A stretch of DNA of 64,000 bases from Ruegeria spongiae (GTDB lineage Bacteria > Pseudomonadota > Alphaproteobacteria > Rhodobacterales > Rhodobacteraceae): assembly GCF_023502395.1 (NCBI RefSeq), contig NZ_JAMFMB010000018.1, positions 37,845 to 101,844 on the forward strand. Reading direction: 5' to 3'. Below the pieces are notes generated by a model that worked only from the letters and a program-made list of their open reading frames with translations, was not told the DNA's origin and did no database searches. A program made the position numbers and the translations under genes. Below are positions 9,883 to 19,592 of this stretch, piece after piece (the first letter of the stretch is position 1; each line of letters begins with the position of its first letter).

Positions 9883-10233
9883 TCAGTTCTTCAACTGTTT
9901 CTGCATCTTCTGGATCTTATCCCAGTTCTCCAGACATTGGACCTGCAATTGCGCACCCAGATCGGTCTTGCGCAGATCGCGTTTCTTTTGGCTGTAGACC
10001 CAAGGCACAAATTGCGGGATCGCGGCGCTGTATTTCGCTGGCCATGTCGGGTTGCTGGCCGCGATCGTCGCCGCCACATCCGCCTCTTTCACCCGATCCA
10101 GCCGCGCCTTCTGGATCGCCTGGATGACCTGCGCCTGATACCCGCAGCTTTGCTCTTTGGTTTCCTTGGCCAGAGCTTGCGTGGCCAGAACAGGTGTCGC
10201 CAGCAACGCGGCAACAAACACATAGCGGATCAT
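9883..10233 (-). CDS. Small periplasmic protein upstream of dnaG
   Basis: The 116-aa product starts with a signal peptide (MIRYVFVAALLATPVLATQA, cleavage near ALA-K). The mature part is basic and helical with two cysteines (EQSCGYQ and VQCLENW). GGAG precedes the ATG. It lies directly before dnaG and 35 bases after soxG, so it may be read through from the sarcosine oxidase operon. No family recognised. Confidence 0.75.
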   Translation of the reverse strand: MIRYVFVAALLATPVLATQALAKETKEQSCGYQAQVIQAIQKARLDRVKEADVAATIAASNPTWPAKYSAAIPQFVPWVYSQKKRDLRKTDLGAQLQVQCLENWDKIQKMQKQLKN

Positions 10234-10268
10234 CAGGGTACTCCGGAATCAGTTGAGACCCGGCAAGA

Positions 10269-10814
10269 CTACCCGCGCGCCGCGACACCTTCCATCGCCG
10301 TTTTGAGGTCATGTACCAATGAGGCCGCCATGGAGCGGAATACAAGCATCACGAATCCGTTGTCATCCACCCGCGAGATCGAGGCGTTCAGGTGGAAAAT
10401 CTGGCTGCGGATCGTATGCCCGCGCTTGAAGTGCTCCCGGCGCAGATCGACCGGCACCAGACGGGCCAGCACATCCTCGGCGCCGTCTCCCTCAAGCCGG
10501 ACAGCGGCCCAACCATCAGACAGATCGGCGATGGCGGCATGGGCGCGCAGGCTCTGGTCGGGCTCCGGTCCCATCAGCAGGGCCTGATCACGGCCAAACC
10601 AGATTGCGCGCGCCCCCGCCTTGCCGGTCACCCGGTTGGGCGCGGGGAACGCCACGCCATGGGCCGAGTGCAAGGTCTGCGACAGCGCGTCCGACTGCCC
10701 CCTGTAGGGCGCAAGCGAGGTCAGGTGCCCGACCTCTTCCTCGCGCAAGGTGACCTGGCCGATGCAGAGCGGAAGAAGCCCCTCACAGGGGGACGTTGCC
10801 AAAAGTTCAACCAC
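10269..10814 (-). CDS. soxG: Sarcosine oxidase gamma subunit, copy 1
   Basis: The 181-aa protein is the gamma subunit of heterotetrameric sarcosine oxidase, which oxidises sarcosine to glycine and passes the methyl carbon to tetrahydrofolate. It shows the family pattern of a GcvT-like small domain (LEGDGAEDVLARLVPVDLRR, then FRSMAASLVHDL). The start is GTG at 10814, overlapping the soxA stop by eight bases, with GGAGGG upstream. It is the last gene of the soxBDAG operon. Confidence 0.9.
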   Translation of the reverse strand: MVELLATSPCEGLLPLCIGQVTLREEEVGHLTSLAPYRGQSDALSQTLHSAHGVAFPAPNRVTGKAGARAIWFGRDQALLMGPEPDQSLRAHAAIADLSDGWAAVRLEGDGAEDVLARLVPVDLRREHFKRGHTIRSQIFHLNASISRVDDNGFVMLVFRSMAASLVHDLKTAMEGVAARG

Positions 10815-13740
10815 GCATCCGCCCTCCGTCCGGGTCGAAGAAAACCGGATCCACCACTTCGCAGAGCGTTTCGACCCCGCGCAGGTGATCCATCATCCTG
10901 ACCACTTCGCCATGTCTTTCCCGGCCGTTTTTCAGGAACCCAAGCCCCAGCATTGTGCCCAGCGTGGGCGAAAAACAAACCGAGGTCAGATAACCCTGAT
11001 CGTTCTGCCGCACCGGCTGATCCTCTTCGCGATAAAGATGCGCGCCCGCCAGCAGTTCGCGGCTTTCACCCACCGGTTTCACGCCCACCAACTGCTCGCG
11101 GCTGTCGTCGCACAGGCCGGGGCGCTGGGACATGGTCTTGCCGATGCAATCCTTCTTGGCCGAAACCATGCGCCACATGCCAACGTCGAACGCAGTGACC
11201 CGCCCGTGGATTTCGGCATGGGTGATGAAGCCCTTCTCGATGCGCAGCACGTTCAGCGCCTCCATGCCATACAGCCCGCCGCCCTCAGCCTCGGCCGCCT
11301 TGGTCAGCGCGTCGAAGAGGCTGGCGCCAAAGCGGGCAGGCACGGCAATTTCATAGGCCTGCTCGCCCGAAAACGAGATCCGGAAAAGCCGCCCCTCGAC
11401 ATCGCCGATACGCACCGAACCGCAGGCCATGAACGGCCAGTTCTCATCCGCGAGGGTCTGGCCCAGAACGGCCTCAAGAATCGCGCGCGATTTCGGCCCG
11501 GCCACGGCAAATTGCGCCCAGTGTTCCGTGACCGAGGTGAACCGCAGATCCAGATCGGGCCACAGCCCCTGATGCACGAAATCCAGATGCCGCATCACCT
11601 CGCCCGCCGCTGCCGTGGTGGTGGTCATCAGATAATGATGCTCGCCCAGTCGCGCGGTGGTGCCGTCATCCATCACATGCCCGTCCTCGCGCAGCATCAA
11701 ACCATAGCGCACGCAGCCCGGTTTCAGGGTCGAGAACATGTTGGTGTAGACAAAATCCAGAAACGCGCCCGCATCCGGCCCCTGTATGTCGATCTTGCCC
11801 AGTGTCGAGACATCGCAGACACCAACCGCCTCGCGCACCATCCGCACTTCGCGATCACAGGATTGCCGCCAGGTGGTCTCACCGGGCTGCGGGAAATAGC
11901 TGGGCCGGTACCAGAGCCCGGCCTCCACCATCGGCGCGTTGCGCGCGGTGAGCGCCTGATGCGAGGTGGTGAAGCGTTGCGGGGCAAAGCCCATCCCTTC
12001 GCCGCCCGCGCCCAGCGCGGCAATGGCCGTGGGCGTATAGGGCGGGCGGAAGGTGGTTGTGCCGGTCTCGGGGATGGCGCGCCCGGTGGCATCCGCCAGC
12101 ACCGCCAAAGCGGCCACGTTCGAGCTTTTGCCCTGATCGGTCGCCATGCCCTGCGTGGTATAGCGCTTCATGTGCTCGACCGAGCGGAAGTTTTCGGTGG
12201 CAGCCTGTTTGACATCCTTGACGGTGACGTCGTTCTGAAAGTCGAGCCAGGCCCGCCCGCGTCCCGGCACCGCCCAGAGCGGCGACAGGGTGTAGGCGTC
12301 GTCCTCGGCAGCCGGGATCGGTGCGTCGGCAGGTTTGATCCCCAGATCACCCAGAGCCGCAAGCGCCGCCTCGACCCCTTCGCGCAGACAGGCGGCAGTC
12401 GAAAAGGCGCCGTTGCAGGCCCCCGCCGCGCGCAGGCCCGGCACCGCGTCCGGTGCCGGCACAAAACCGGCAATGTCACGCCGCCAGTCCGGGCGGGCAT
12501 TCATGTGACAGGTCAGATGCACCGAGGTGTTCCAGCCGCCGGTCACGGCAAGACAATCGGCCTGAATCCGATCCATTCCGCTGGCGCGGCGCAAAGTGAC
12601 CGCCTCCAGCCCCTTGCGCCCCGAGGTGTCGCAGACCTGCGCACCACGATAGACCTTGTAGTCATCCGACAAGGGCGCATCGTGGCGGCTGTCGATCACC
12701 GCCGCGACATGGGCGCCCGCCTGCAGCAGGTCACGCGCGGTGCGGTGAATGCCGTCATTGTTGCCAAAGATCGCCACCCGCTTGCCCGCAGCAACCCCCC
12801 AGCGGTTCAGATAGGCCCGCACGGCCCCCGCCATCATGATGCCGGGCCGGTCATTGTTGCGAAAGGCGATGGGCCGCTCGAGCGCGCCCGCCGCCAGCAC
12901 CGTGCGTTTCGCCACGATCCGCCAGAAGGTTTCGAGCACCGCACCAGAGGGCCGCTGACCGATATGGTGCGACACCCGTTCCAAGGCCGAGAACGTGCCC
13001 TGATCATAGGCCCCGGTCACGGTGGTGCGCGTCATCAGCCGCACATTGGGCAGCGCGCGCAACTCCTCCAGCGCCGAATCAACCCAGAGGGCACCCGGCT
13101 GCCCGTCCACTGCAAGCGTTTCGGCCAGCAGGCGACCGCCCATCCTGGCATCTTCATCGGCGAGAATGACATCGGCCCCGGCGCGGCCAGCCACCAGCGC
13201 CGCCATCAGGCCGGCAGGGCCCGCTCCGATCACCAGCAGGTCGCAGAAGGCATAGGCTTTTTCATAGCGGTCGGTATTGGCCGCACCTGACAGCGCACCC
13301 AGCCCCGCCGCACGCCGGATCACCGGCTCATAGAGTTTCTCCCAGAAACGGCGCGGCCACATGAAGGTTTTGTAATAGAACCCAGCCCCCAGAAATGGCG
13401 CGGCAAGATCGTTCACCGCCATCAGGTCGAGATCGAGCGACGGCCAGCGGTTCTGGCTGCGGGCGGCAAGCCCCGGATAGATCTCCTGCACCGTGGCGCG
13501 GATATTGGGCTCCTGAGCGCCGCCATCGCCCAGCGTGACCAGCGCGTTGGGTTCCTCGCTGCCCGCCGTCAGCACGCCGCGTGGACGGTGGTATTTGAAG
13601 GACCGCCCCATCAAACGCACGCTGTTGGCCAAAAGGGCCGAGGCCAGCGTGTCGCCCTCGAAACCGGAATACGCCCGGCCATCGAAGGTGAACGGCACCG
13701 GTTTGTCCCTGTCGATCAACCCCTTGCCCGCAACCCTCAT
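10807..13740 (-). CDS. soxA: Sarcosine oxidase alpha subunit, copy 1
   Basis: The 977-aa alpha subunit has an N-terminal ferredoxin-like fold (about 1-110), a dinucleotide-binding oxidoreductase domain with GAGPAGLMAAL near residue 173, and a C-terminal GcvT-like folate-binding domain (about 600-970). In the family it carries NAD and tetrahydrofolate sites and channels iminium carbon to 5,10-methylene-THF. Its ATG overlaps the soxD stop (ATGA). The long open frame on the opposite strand (10750-13290) is a shadow of its codon bias. Confidence 0.95.
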   Translation of the reverse strand: MRVAGKGLIDRDKPVPFTFDGRAYSGFEGDTLASALLANSVRLMGRSFKYHRPRGVLTAGSEEPNALVTLGDGGAQEPNIRATVQEIYPGLAARSQNRWPSLDLDLMAVNDLAAPFLGAGFYYKTFMWPRRFWEKLYEPVIRRAAGLGALSGAANTDRYEKAYAFCDLLVIGAGPAGLMAALVAGRAGADVILADEDARMGGRLLAETLAVDGQPGALWVDSALEELRALPNVRLMTRTTVTGAYDQGTFSALERVSHHIGQRPSGAVLETFWRIVAKRTVLAAGALERPIAFRNNDRPGIMMAGAVRAYLNRWGVAAGKRVAIFGNNDGIHRTARDLLQAGAHVAAVIDSRHDAPLSDDYKVYRGAQVCDTSGRKGLEAVTLRRASGMDRIQADCLAVTGGWNTSVHLTCHMNARPDWRRDIAGFVPAPDAVPGLRAAGACNGAFSTAACLREGVEAALAALGDLGIKPADAPIPAAEDDAYTLSPLWAVPGRGRAWLDFQNDVTVKDVKQAATENFRSVEHMKRYTTQGMATDQGKSSNVAALAVLADATGRAIPETGTTTFRPPYTPTAIAALGAGGEGMGFAPQRFTTSHQALTARNAPMVEAGLWYRPSYFPQPGETTWRQSCDREVRMVREAVGVCDVSTLGKIDIQGPDAGAFLDFVYTNMFSTLKPGCVRYGLMLREDGHVMDDGTTARLGEHHYLMTTTTAAAGEVMRHLDFVHQGLWPDLDLRFTSVTEHWAQFAVAGPKSRAILEAVLGQTLADENWPFMACGSVRIGDVEGRLFRISFSGEQAYEIAVPARFGASLFDALTKAAEAEGGGLYGMEALNVLRIEKGFITHAEIHGRVTAFDVGMWRMVSAKKDCIGKTMSQRPGLCDDSREQLVGVKPVGESRELLAGAHLYREEDQPVRQNDQGYLTSVCFSPTLGTMLGLGFLKNGRERHGEVVRMMDHLRGVETLCEVVDPVFFDPDGGRMRG

Positions 13741-14000
13741 GAGCGCGCCTGCGACGCAAGCTCGGTTTTCAGCACCGCATGGGTCACCGTGTTTCGGGTC
13801 ACCACCAGCCAGGCACCGCAGCCGCCCTCGTGATACCAGAGGTCGCGGGTCTCGCCCGCCGGGTTGTCGTGTAGATAGACAAAGCTGTCCCAGGCCTTCT
13901 CGCCCGCATCGGGCGCGGGGCGGTCCAGATCAACCGCCGCGCCGCGATAGTAGAACTCGCGCCGGTCGCGCTCGCCGCAATGCGGGCAGGTGATCCTCAT
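13737..14000 (-). CDS. soxD: Sarcosine oxidase delta subunit, copy 1
   Basis: The 87-aa subunit binds zinc in the sarcosine oxidase complex. It has C5-P-H-C8-G and, further on, EGGCGAW followed by a His in the TVTH segment. Compared with copy 2 (109 aa) it lacks the last roughly 20 residues, but ends at a normal coupled stop. It lies between soxB and soxA in the canonical order. Confidence 0.92.
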   Translation of the reverse strand: MRITCPHCGERDRREFYYRGAAVDLDRPAPDAGEKAWDSFVYLHDNPAGETRDLWYHEGGCGAWLVVTRNTVTHAVLKTELASQARS

Positions 14001-14057
14001 GGCGCTATCCCCTGTGTGCTGGTCCTGAACATTCCCAAATCCGGCTTGCGCCAGTCC

Positions 14058-15311
14058 CTAGTGCAGATTGTGCTGAGAGCCCTTGCCCTCTTCGTCGATG
14101 ATCCCGCGCCCGGTGCGGAACCGGTCCAGCCGGAACCCGGTGGCGTTTTCATGGTAATTGCCGGTCGCGATGAGATGGGCAAAGACATTGCCCGAGCCCG
14201 GCACCGCCTTGAAGCCACCGTAGTTCCAGCCGCAATTCAGGTAGAGCCCCTGCGTGTCGGTCCGGTCGATGATCGGAGAGCCATCGGGCGACATGTCCAT
14301 GATCCCGCCCCAGCTGCGCAGGACTTTCGCCTTGCCGATCATCGGCATCAGGGTCACCCCCGCCTCCATCACATGTTCGACCGTAGGCAGGTTGCCGCGC
14401 GCGGCATAAGAGGCGTAGAAATCCAGATCGCCGCCAAAGACCAGCCCGCCCTTGTCGGACTGGCTGATATAGAAATGGCCCATGCCGAAGGTCACCACAT
14501 GGTCGATGCAGGGTTTCAGCCCCTCGGTCACAAAGGCCTGCAGCACATGGCTTTCGATCGGCAGGCGCATGCCCGCCATCGCCGCCACCTGCCCCGACCG
14601 GCCCGCCGCGACCATCGCGACCTTTTTGGCCCGGATCGGACCGCGCGTGGTCTGCACGCCGGTCACCGCGCCGTTTGCGATGTCGATGCCGGTGACTTCG
14701 CAATTCTGGATCAGATCGACACCGCGCTGATCCGCGCCACGCGCATACCCCCAGGCCACCGCGTCATGCCGTGCTGTGCCGCCGCGCGGATGGTAGAGCC
14801 CGCCATATATCGGGAAGCGTGCGCTGTCGTAGTTGAGATAGGGCAGCATATTGCGCAGATCATCGCGCCCCAGCAGGATCGCGTCATCGCCCTGGCTGAT
14901 CATCATGTTGCCCCGCCGCGCCGCCTCGTCGCGCTGCCCGTCCGAGTGGAACAGGTTGATGACGCCGCGCTGCGAATGCATCACGTTGTAGTTCAGGTCC
15001 TCTTCCAGCCCCTCCCACAGCTTCAGCGAATGGGAATAGAATTCGGAATTGCCCGGCAGGAAGTAGTTGGCGCGCACGATGGTGGTATTGCGCCCGACAT
15101 TGCCGCCGCCGATATAGCCCTTCTCGAGCACGGCGATATTGGTCAGCCCGTGCTCGCTGGCAAGGTAATAGGCGGTGCTCAGCCCGTGCCCGCCACCGCC
15201 GATGATAAGGATGTCGTATTCGGCTTTGGGTTCGGGATCGCGCCAATGCGGCGTCCAGCCCTTGTTGCCGGTCAGCCCCTCTTTCAGGACCCGCAGCCCG
15301 GAAAACCGCAT
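14058..15311 (-). CDS. soxB: Sarcosine oxidase beta subunit, copy 1
   Basis: The 417-aa beta subunit is the FAD/FMN oxidase part. It has the dinucleotide motif GGGGHGLSTAYYLA at residues 38-51 and GGTARHDAVAWGY near 175-187, whose His matches the covalent FMN-attachment site of characterised enzymes. GGGAGGG precedes the ATG. It heads the operon, so the promoter should lie in 15312-15426. A 57-base gap separates it from soxD. Substrate could be sarcosine or another N-methyl amino acid. Confidence 0.95.
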   Translation of the reverse strand: MRFSGLRVLKEGLTGNKGWTPHWRDPEPKAEYDILIIGGGGHGLSTAYYLASEHGLTNIAVLEKGYIGGGNVGRNTTIVRANYFLPGNSEFYSHSLKLWEGLEEDLNYNVMHSQRGVINLFHSDGQRDEAARRGNMMISQGDDAILLGRDDLRNMLPYLNYDSARFPIYGGLYHPRGGTARHDAVAWGYARGADQRGVDLIQNCEVTGIDIANGAVTGVQTTRGPIRAKKVAMVAAGRSGQVAAMAGMRLPIESHVLQAFVTEGLKPCIDHVVTFGMGHFYISQSDKGGLVFGGDLDFYASYAARGNLPTVEHVMEAGVTLMPMIGKAKVLRSWGGIMDMSPDGSPIIDRTDTQGLYLNCGWNYGGFKAVPGSGNVFAHLIATGNYHENATGFRLDRFRTGRGIIDEEGKGSQHNLH

Positions 15312-15426
15312 CTGTCACCCTCCCCGTCGGCGCAATGAGGCGCTCATGTTCAGGACTATAGGCGGATCGGATTCAAACCTAAGCGGTTTGCGACAAAATC
15401 ATGTCAAAGGCCGATCGCATGGCTTT

Positions 15427-15996
15427 TCATGTGCGCGGCGCAAGCTCGGGTGGGACGACCGGTTTTCCGGCGGCATCAAAGAACGGCGATTCGCGGTCTC
15501 TTGCTTTGAACCCCGCCTTGAAATGCCGCCACAGGATCGACATCACCAATCCCTTCATGCCCCGCGCCTTCACACCCGCCGCAGCAGCGGTTTCGCCGAC
15601 ATTGACCACGGCGGTGGGTGCCCCCATCACCTGCGCCATCTCGCCATCCTTGTATCCGGCCAGCAGTGTGCCCACAAAGCGCAGCTTCGGCCCGCCCGTA
15701 TTGGCAAGCGGCGTGTTGCAGCATTTTGCGTACCAGCGATAGGTTCCCTTCGGCGTCAGCCGCAGGCAGGCGAGGTTTTCAACGCCCTTGGTCAGCTCCA
15801 GCCGGGCCGGAAGGGTCTGATAGATCGCGGTTCCGCCATTCTCATCCAGGATGTGATCGGCGCCAAGATGGCGGGCAAAGGCCTGACAGTCCTTGCAATA
15901 GCAGTCAACGCGCGCTCCGTTTCGCGGTGAGACCCCGCGTACGACACCGCGCAGCTTGCCACATGCGCAACCAAATGCCAGATCCCTGCCCGCCAT
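15427..15996 (-). CDS. Cysteine-rich GFA-like protein (DUF6151 type)
   Basis: The 189-aa protein starts with a GFA-like zinc pattern: C10-A-C-G, then CYCKDCQAF and a later KCCNTPLANTG. These resemble the zinc ligands of glutathione-dependent formaldehyde-activating (GFA) domains. I recall it as DUF6151-like but cannot confirm. It starts six bases after the glutamate dehydrogenase stop, so the two form an operon. Its proximity to C1-releasing sarcosine oxidase is suggestive only. Confidence 0.7.
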   Translation of the reverse strand: MAGRDLAFGCACGKLRGVVRGVSPRNGARVDCYCKDCQAFARHLGADHILDENGGTAIYQTLPARLELTKGVENLACLRLTPKGTYRWYAKCCNTPLANTGGPKLRFVGTLLAGYKDGEMAQVMGAPTAVVNVGETAAAAGVKARGMKGLVMSILWRHFKAGFKARDRESPFFDAAGKPVVPPELAPRT

Positions 15997-16002
15997 GAAG
16001 GG

Positions 16003-17433
16003 TCAAAGCCCCTTGGCCCGATAACTGGCCGCGACCTTTTCGATCGAGACGATATAGGCCGCCGTGCGCAAGTCTTCGATATCGGCCCGGTCATGCCAGA
16101 CATCGCGCATCGACTGGTAGGCGATCCGCATCGTGTCATCGAGACCCGAGCGCACCAGTTCCAACTCTCCCGCACCGCGCAGATATTTGTCCTTGAAGTC
16201 CGGAGACATCGACCATTTGTCGCCCAGGTAATCGTCGAGCCGCTGCAACTCGTCGATCACCAACTGGTGGCGCGCCTCTTCCTGACGACGTTGCATCCGG
16301 CCAAAGCGGATATGGCTGAGGTTCTTGACCCATTCGAAATAGGACACGGTCACACCACCGGCGTTTGCATACATGTCGGGAATGATGATGCAACCCTTCT
16401 TGCGCAGCACCTCGTCCGCGCCCGCCGTGACCGGGCCATTGGCCGCTTCGATAATCAGCGGCGCCTTGATGCGCTCGGCATTGCCGAGGTTGATCACCCC
16501 CTCAAGCGCCGCGGGAATAAGAATGTCGCACTCTTCCTCGAGCAACACCGCGCCATCCTCCACATGGGTGGCATCGGGGAAACCGGTGACGCCGCCATGT
16601 TTGACGATCCAGTTGCGCACGCCTTCCACGTCGAGCCCGTCAGCGCTGTATATCCCGCCGTCACGCTCGATGATGCCGATGATCTTGGAGCCGTCCTCTT
16701 CAGCGAGGAACTTGGCGGCGTGAAAACCCACATTGCCCAGCCCCTGTACAATCACACGTTTGCCATCAAGCGAGCCGGTCATCCCGGCCTTTTCCATGCC
16801 GCGCGTGTCGCGGAAAAACTCACGCAGCGCGTATTGCACGCCACGCCCGGTGGCCTCAGTCCGGCCCTGGATGCCGCCCGCATTGATCGGCTTGCCGGTG
16901 ACACAGGCGCGACCGTTGATATCGGTGGTGTTCATCCGCATGTACTGGTCCGCGATCCAGGCCATCTCGCGCTCGCCGGTGCCCATGTCCGGGGCCGGCA
17001 CGTTCTGCGAGGGATGGATCAGGTCGCGCTTGGCCAACTCATAGGCGAAACGGCGGGTGATCTGTTCCAGCTCATGTTCGTCATACTGGCGCGGATCAAT
17101 GCACAAGCCCCCCTTCGAGCCACCAAACGGTGCCTCGACCAGCGCGCATTTGTAGGTCATCAGCGCTGCAAGCGCCTCGACCTCGTCCTGATTGACCGAG
17201 GGCGCATAGCGGATACCACCCTTTACCGGTTCCATATGTTCGGAATGCACCGAGCGATAGCCGACGAAGGTCTGGATCTGACCGCGAAGCCGCACGCCAA
17301 ACCGGACCGTGTAGGTGGCGTTGCAAACCCGTATCTTTTCCTCAAGCCCCGGCGGCAGGTCCATCAGGGCGACCGCCCTGTTGAACATCAGATCCACACT
17401 CTCACGAAAACTGGGTTCGTTCCTTGGGCTCAT
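16003..17433 (-). CDS. gdhA: Glutamate dehydrogenase
   Basis: The 476-aa enzyme interconverts glutamate and 2-oxoglutarate plus ammonia. Substrate and catalytic lysines are visible in VKGGIRYAP (K71), TYKCAL (K95) and PFGGSKGGL (K107). The NAD(P) fold has VIVQGLGNVGFHAAKFLAEE. The start at 17433 is chosen because GGGAGG lies just upstream; a longer frame to 17472 lacks family resemblance. It would supply or drain nitrogen released from amine catabolism elsewhere in the window. Confidence 0.95.
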   Translation of the reverse strand: MSPRNEPSFRESVDLMFNRAVALMDLPPGLEEKIRVCNATYTVRFGVRLRGQIQTFVGYRSVHSEHMEPVKGGIRYAPSVNQDEVEALAALMTYKCALVEAPFGGSKGGLCIDPRQYDEHELEQITRRFAYELAKRDLIHPSQNVPAPDMGTGEREMAWIADQYMRMNTTDINGRACVTGKPINAGGIQGRTEATGRGVQYALREFFRDTRGMEKAGMTGSLDGKRVIVQGLGNVGFHAAKFLAEEDGSKIIGIIERDGGIYSADGLDVEGVRNWIVKHGGVTGFPDATHVEDGAVLLEEECDILIPAALEGVINLGNAERIKAPLIIEAANGPVTAGADEVLRKKGCIIIPDMYANAGGVTVSYFEWVKNLSHIRFGRMQRRQEEARHQLVIDELQRLDDYLGDKWSMSPDFKDKYLRGAGELELVRSGLDDTMRIAYQSMRDVWHDRADIEDLRTAAYIVSIEKVAASYRAKGL

Positions 17434-17780
17434 AGTGGTCCTCCCTGACCTTCTGCGACTCGAAATACACACCGAGTGTTGTTGCCACCTTAAGCAGGTT
17501 CTCCACAGCTATGCGACATTTTTGAGCATCCCGGTAACGTCTCCTTCAGGCCTCTGACCCGAATCGGCCGGTCTTGGGGCCGCAATGTGGCACTGTCGCC
17601 CTGCGGGAAACAGAAGCCCGGATGCGCGCGAAAGTGTCCCCGAAAAACCCCTATTCATCTATGTTTAGGGCGGGTTTTGCCCCATTGTCGCCATGTTCAC
17701 AGCGCATCTAGGATAGTCGAAGTAAGTCTGAAGTATGGCTTCGGAATTGGATCATCAGGTCCGGGGGATAGAGGTGTAGT
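17434..17780. other. Divergent intergenic region gdhA / TadG-like
   Basis: This 347-base stretch separates divergent genes and must hold both promoters. A possible forward promoter is TTGTCG (17685-17690), an 18-base spacer, and TAGGAT (17709-17714). A small GC hairpin GGGC/GCCC lies at 17668-17682. No RNA gene or small ORF with a ribosome-binding site stands out. Confidence 0.3.
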
Positions 17781-19592
17781 ATGCGCAATCATGTTACCAA
17801 ACCGCACGTATGGGGGCGTCGTGCGGTCAAAGAAATTCAAGAACGCGGCAGGTTATTTCTGTCGGATGACACGGGAACCATGACGATTTTCTCGTGTTAC
17901 GTTTTCCTGATAATCATCACTTTGGGTGGGATCGGCGTCGACGTGATGCGCCACGAGCGCGACCGGGCGCGCCTGCAGGGTGTTCTGGACCGGGCCGTGC
18001 TGGCCGCCGCCGACCTTGATCAGACCCAGGACCCCAAGGACGTGGTCATGGATTACCTGACCAAGGAGGGGCTGCAGGATTATATCGACCGGGACACCGA
18101 CATCATCGTCACCCCGGAACGCTCGGGCGAAGAGAATATCGGCCCGCTGGGTTACCGGATCGTCGAAGCAACGGCCCGGTCCAGCTTCCCGACACAGTTC
18201 ATGCATCTGTCGGGCATCGAAACATTGAACGTTGAGGCCCACAGCGTCGCCGAAGAACGGATCGGCGAGGTCGAGATCTCGCTGGTACTGGACGTTTCGG
18301 GGTCGATGAACAGCTATAACCGGCTGGTCGATCTGAAGGTTGCGGCGAAGAACTTCGTCAACCAGATGTCGGCGAATACTCGTGACGGTGATCTTTCGAT
18401 CTCGATCGTTCCTTATGCGACACAAGTATCCTTTCCCGACAGCGTGCTGCCTTATCTGAACCTGACCGGACAGAACGAGCATGCCAACTGCCTCAACTTT
18501 TCGGATGACGAGTTCCTGACGACATCGATGGACCTGTCACGCGAGCGCGAGCGCACGCTTCATATGAGCCCCTGGAACTTCTCCAGCAACTCATATTCGT
18601 ATGACAAGCGGTCGCAAGGCCAGCGTGTGCACTATGAGATGTGCGACGATGGCGTTCGTTTCGAACATCCGCACTACGAGACCGACGCCAGCGTCTCGCG
18701 CAACAATCGCGAGATATTGCTGTTCCAGAAAGACCCAAACGAGATCAACTCCTATATCGACGATCTGACGGCTTGGGGTAACACATCGATCGATCTGGGA
18801 TTGAAATGGGGCGCGGCCCTGCTTGATGACAGCACCTCCGACATGATCTCCGGCATGGCCGACGGATCCGAGACTGCCACGATCCCCAGCGATTTTGCAG
18901 ATCGGCCTTCGTCCTACAACAGCGGCGACGCCATGAAAGTGCTGGTGTTGATGACCGATGGGGCCAATACCTATCAGGGTGCGATCAAAGCCCCCTACCG
19001 GGAAGGACCGTCGACTATTTGGTGGAATGCCCAGGAAGAGGTCTATTCCAGCTACAACGAGGCCACCAACAAGTATTTCTGGCATCATGAGGGCATCTGG
19101 CAAGACCATGCCTATGGCGCACAGCCCGGGTCGGAGTTCGACGTGCAAGTCCGCACTCGCGTCTGCAATGGGTACGGGTGCTGGTACGAATATCAGACTC
19201 AAACCAAAGAAGAGGGTGGAAACGCGACGCGGCTTGATTACGTCGAGCTTTGGGAACAAACAACCGTTCGCTTCGTGCGCAACCTTCTTGATGACTGGAT
19301 GGGCGGTTCGGGCGCGAACAACTGGTACAACTCGGTTGTCGACTGGACCTACAACAACACCAAGGACCAGCGCGTCAGAGCGATGTGCGATCTGGTAAAA
19401 GGCCCTGAGCGTGGCGTTTACATCTACAGTATTTCGTTCGAAGCTGAGCCCGCCGGGGCAACGTTGCTGGATTACTGCGCAAGCTCGGACAATCATTTCT
19501 ACAAAGTCGGTGACGCATCCAATGAGGTGACGATAGACGAAGCCTTCTCGTCCATCGGATCGTCGATCCGCAAGCTGAGGTTGACACAATGA
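17781..19592 (+). CDS. TadG-like pilus-associated protein with von Willebrand A domain
   Basis: The 603-aa protein has a TadG-style N-terminus: a short basic leader, a membrane helix at about 33-55 and the downstream ARLQGVLDRAVLAAA segment. A vWA domain follows, with the MIDAS motif DVSGSMN near 170 and MTDGANT near 391. A large insert with many aromatic residues separates the vWA halves. TadG proteins are exported and anchored in Tad pilus systems. GAGGTG precedes the ATG. It overlaps the next gene by ATGA. No Tad ATPase or pilin gene is visible here. Confidence 0.85.
   Translation: MRNHVTKPHVWGRRAVKEIQERGRLFLSDDTGTMTIFSCYVFLIIITLGGIGVDVMRHERDRARLQGVLDRAVLAAADLDQTQDPKDVVMDYLTKEGLQDYIDRDTDIIVTPERSGEENIGPLGYRIVEATARSSFPTQFMHLSGIETLNVEAHSVAEERIGEVEISLVLDVSGSMNSYNRLVDLKVAAKNFVNQMSANTRDGDLSISIVPYATQVSFPDSVLPYLNLTGQNEHANCLNFSDDEFLTTSMDLSRERERTLHMSPWNFSSNSYSYDKRSQGQRVHYEMCDDGVRFEHPHYETDASVSRNNREILLFQKDPNEINSYIDDLTAWGNTSIDLGLKWGAALLDDSTSDMISGMADGSETATIPSDFADRPSSYNSGDAMKVLVLMTDGANTYQGAIKAPYREGPSTIWWNAQEEVYSSYNEATNKYFWHHEGIWQDHAYGAQPGSEFDVQVRTRVCNGYGCWYEYQTQTKEEGGNATRLDYVELWEQTTVRFVRNLLDDWMGGSGANNWYNSVVDWTYNNTKDQRVRAMCDLVKGPERGVYIYSISFEAEPAGATLLDYCASSDNHFYKVGDASNEVTIDEAFSSIGSSIRKLRLTQ

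Noticed and set aside
10750..13290. 846-codon open frame opposite soxA copy 1
   Set aside because: It is fully antisense to a clear sox gene, has no family motifs and reflects GC-rich codon bias.
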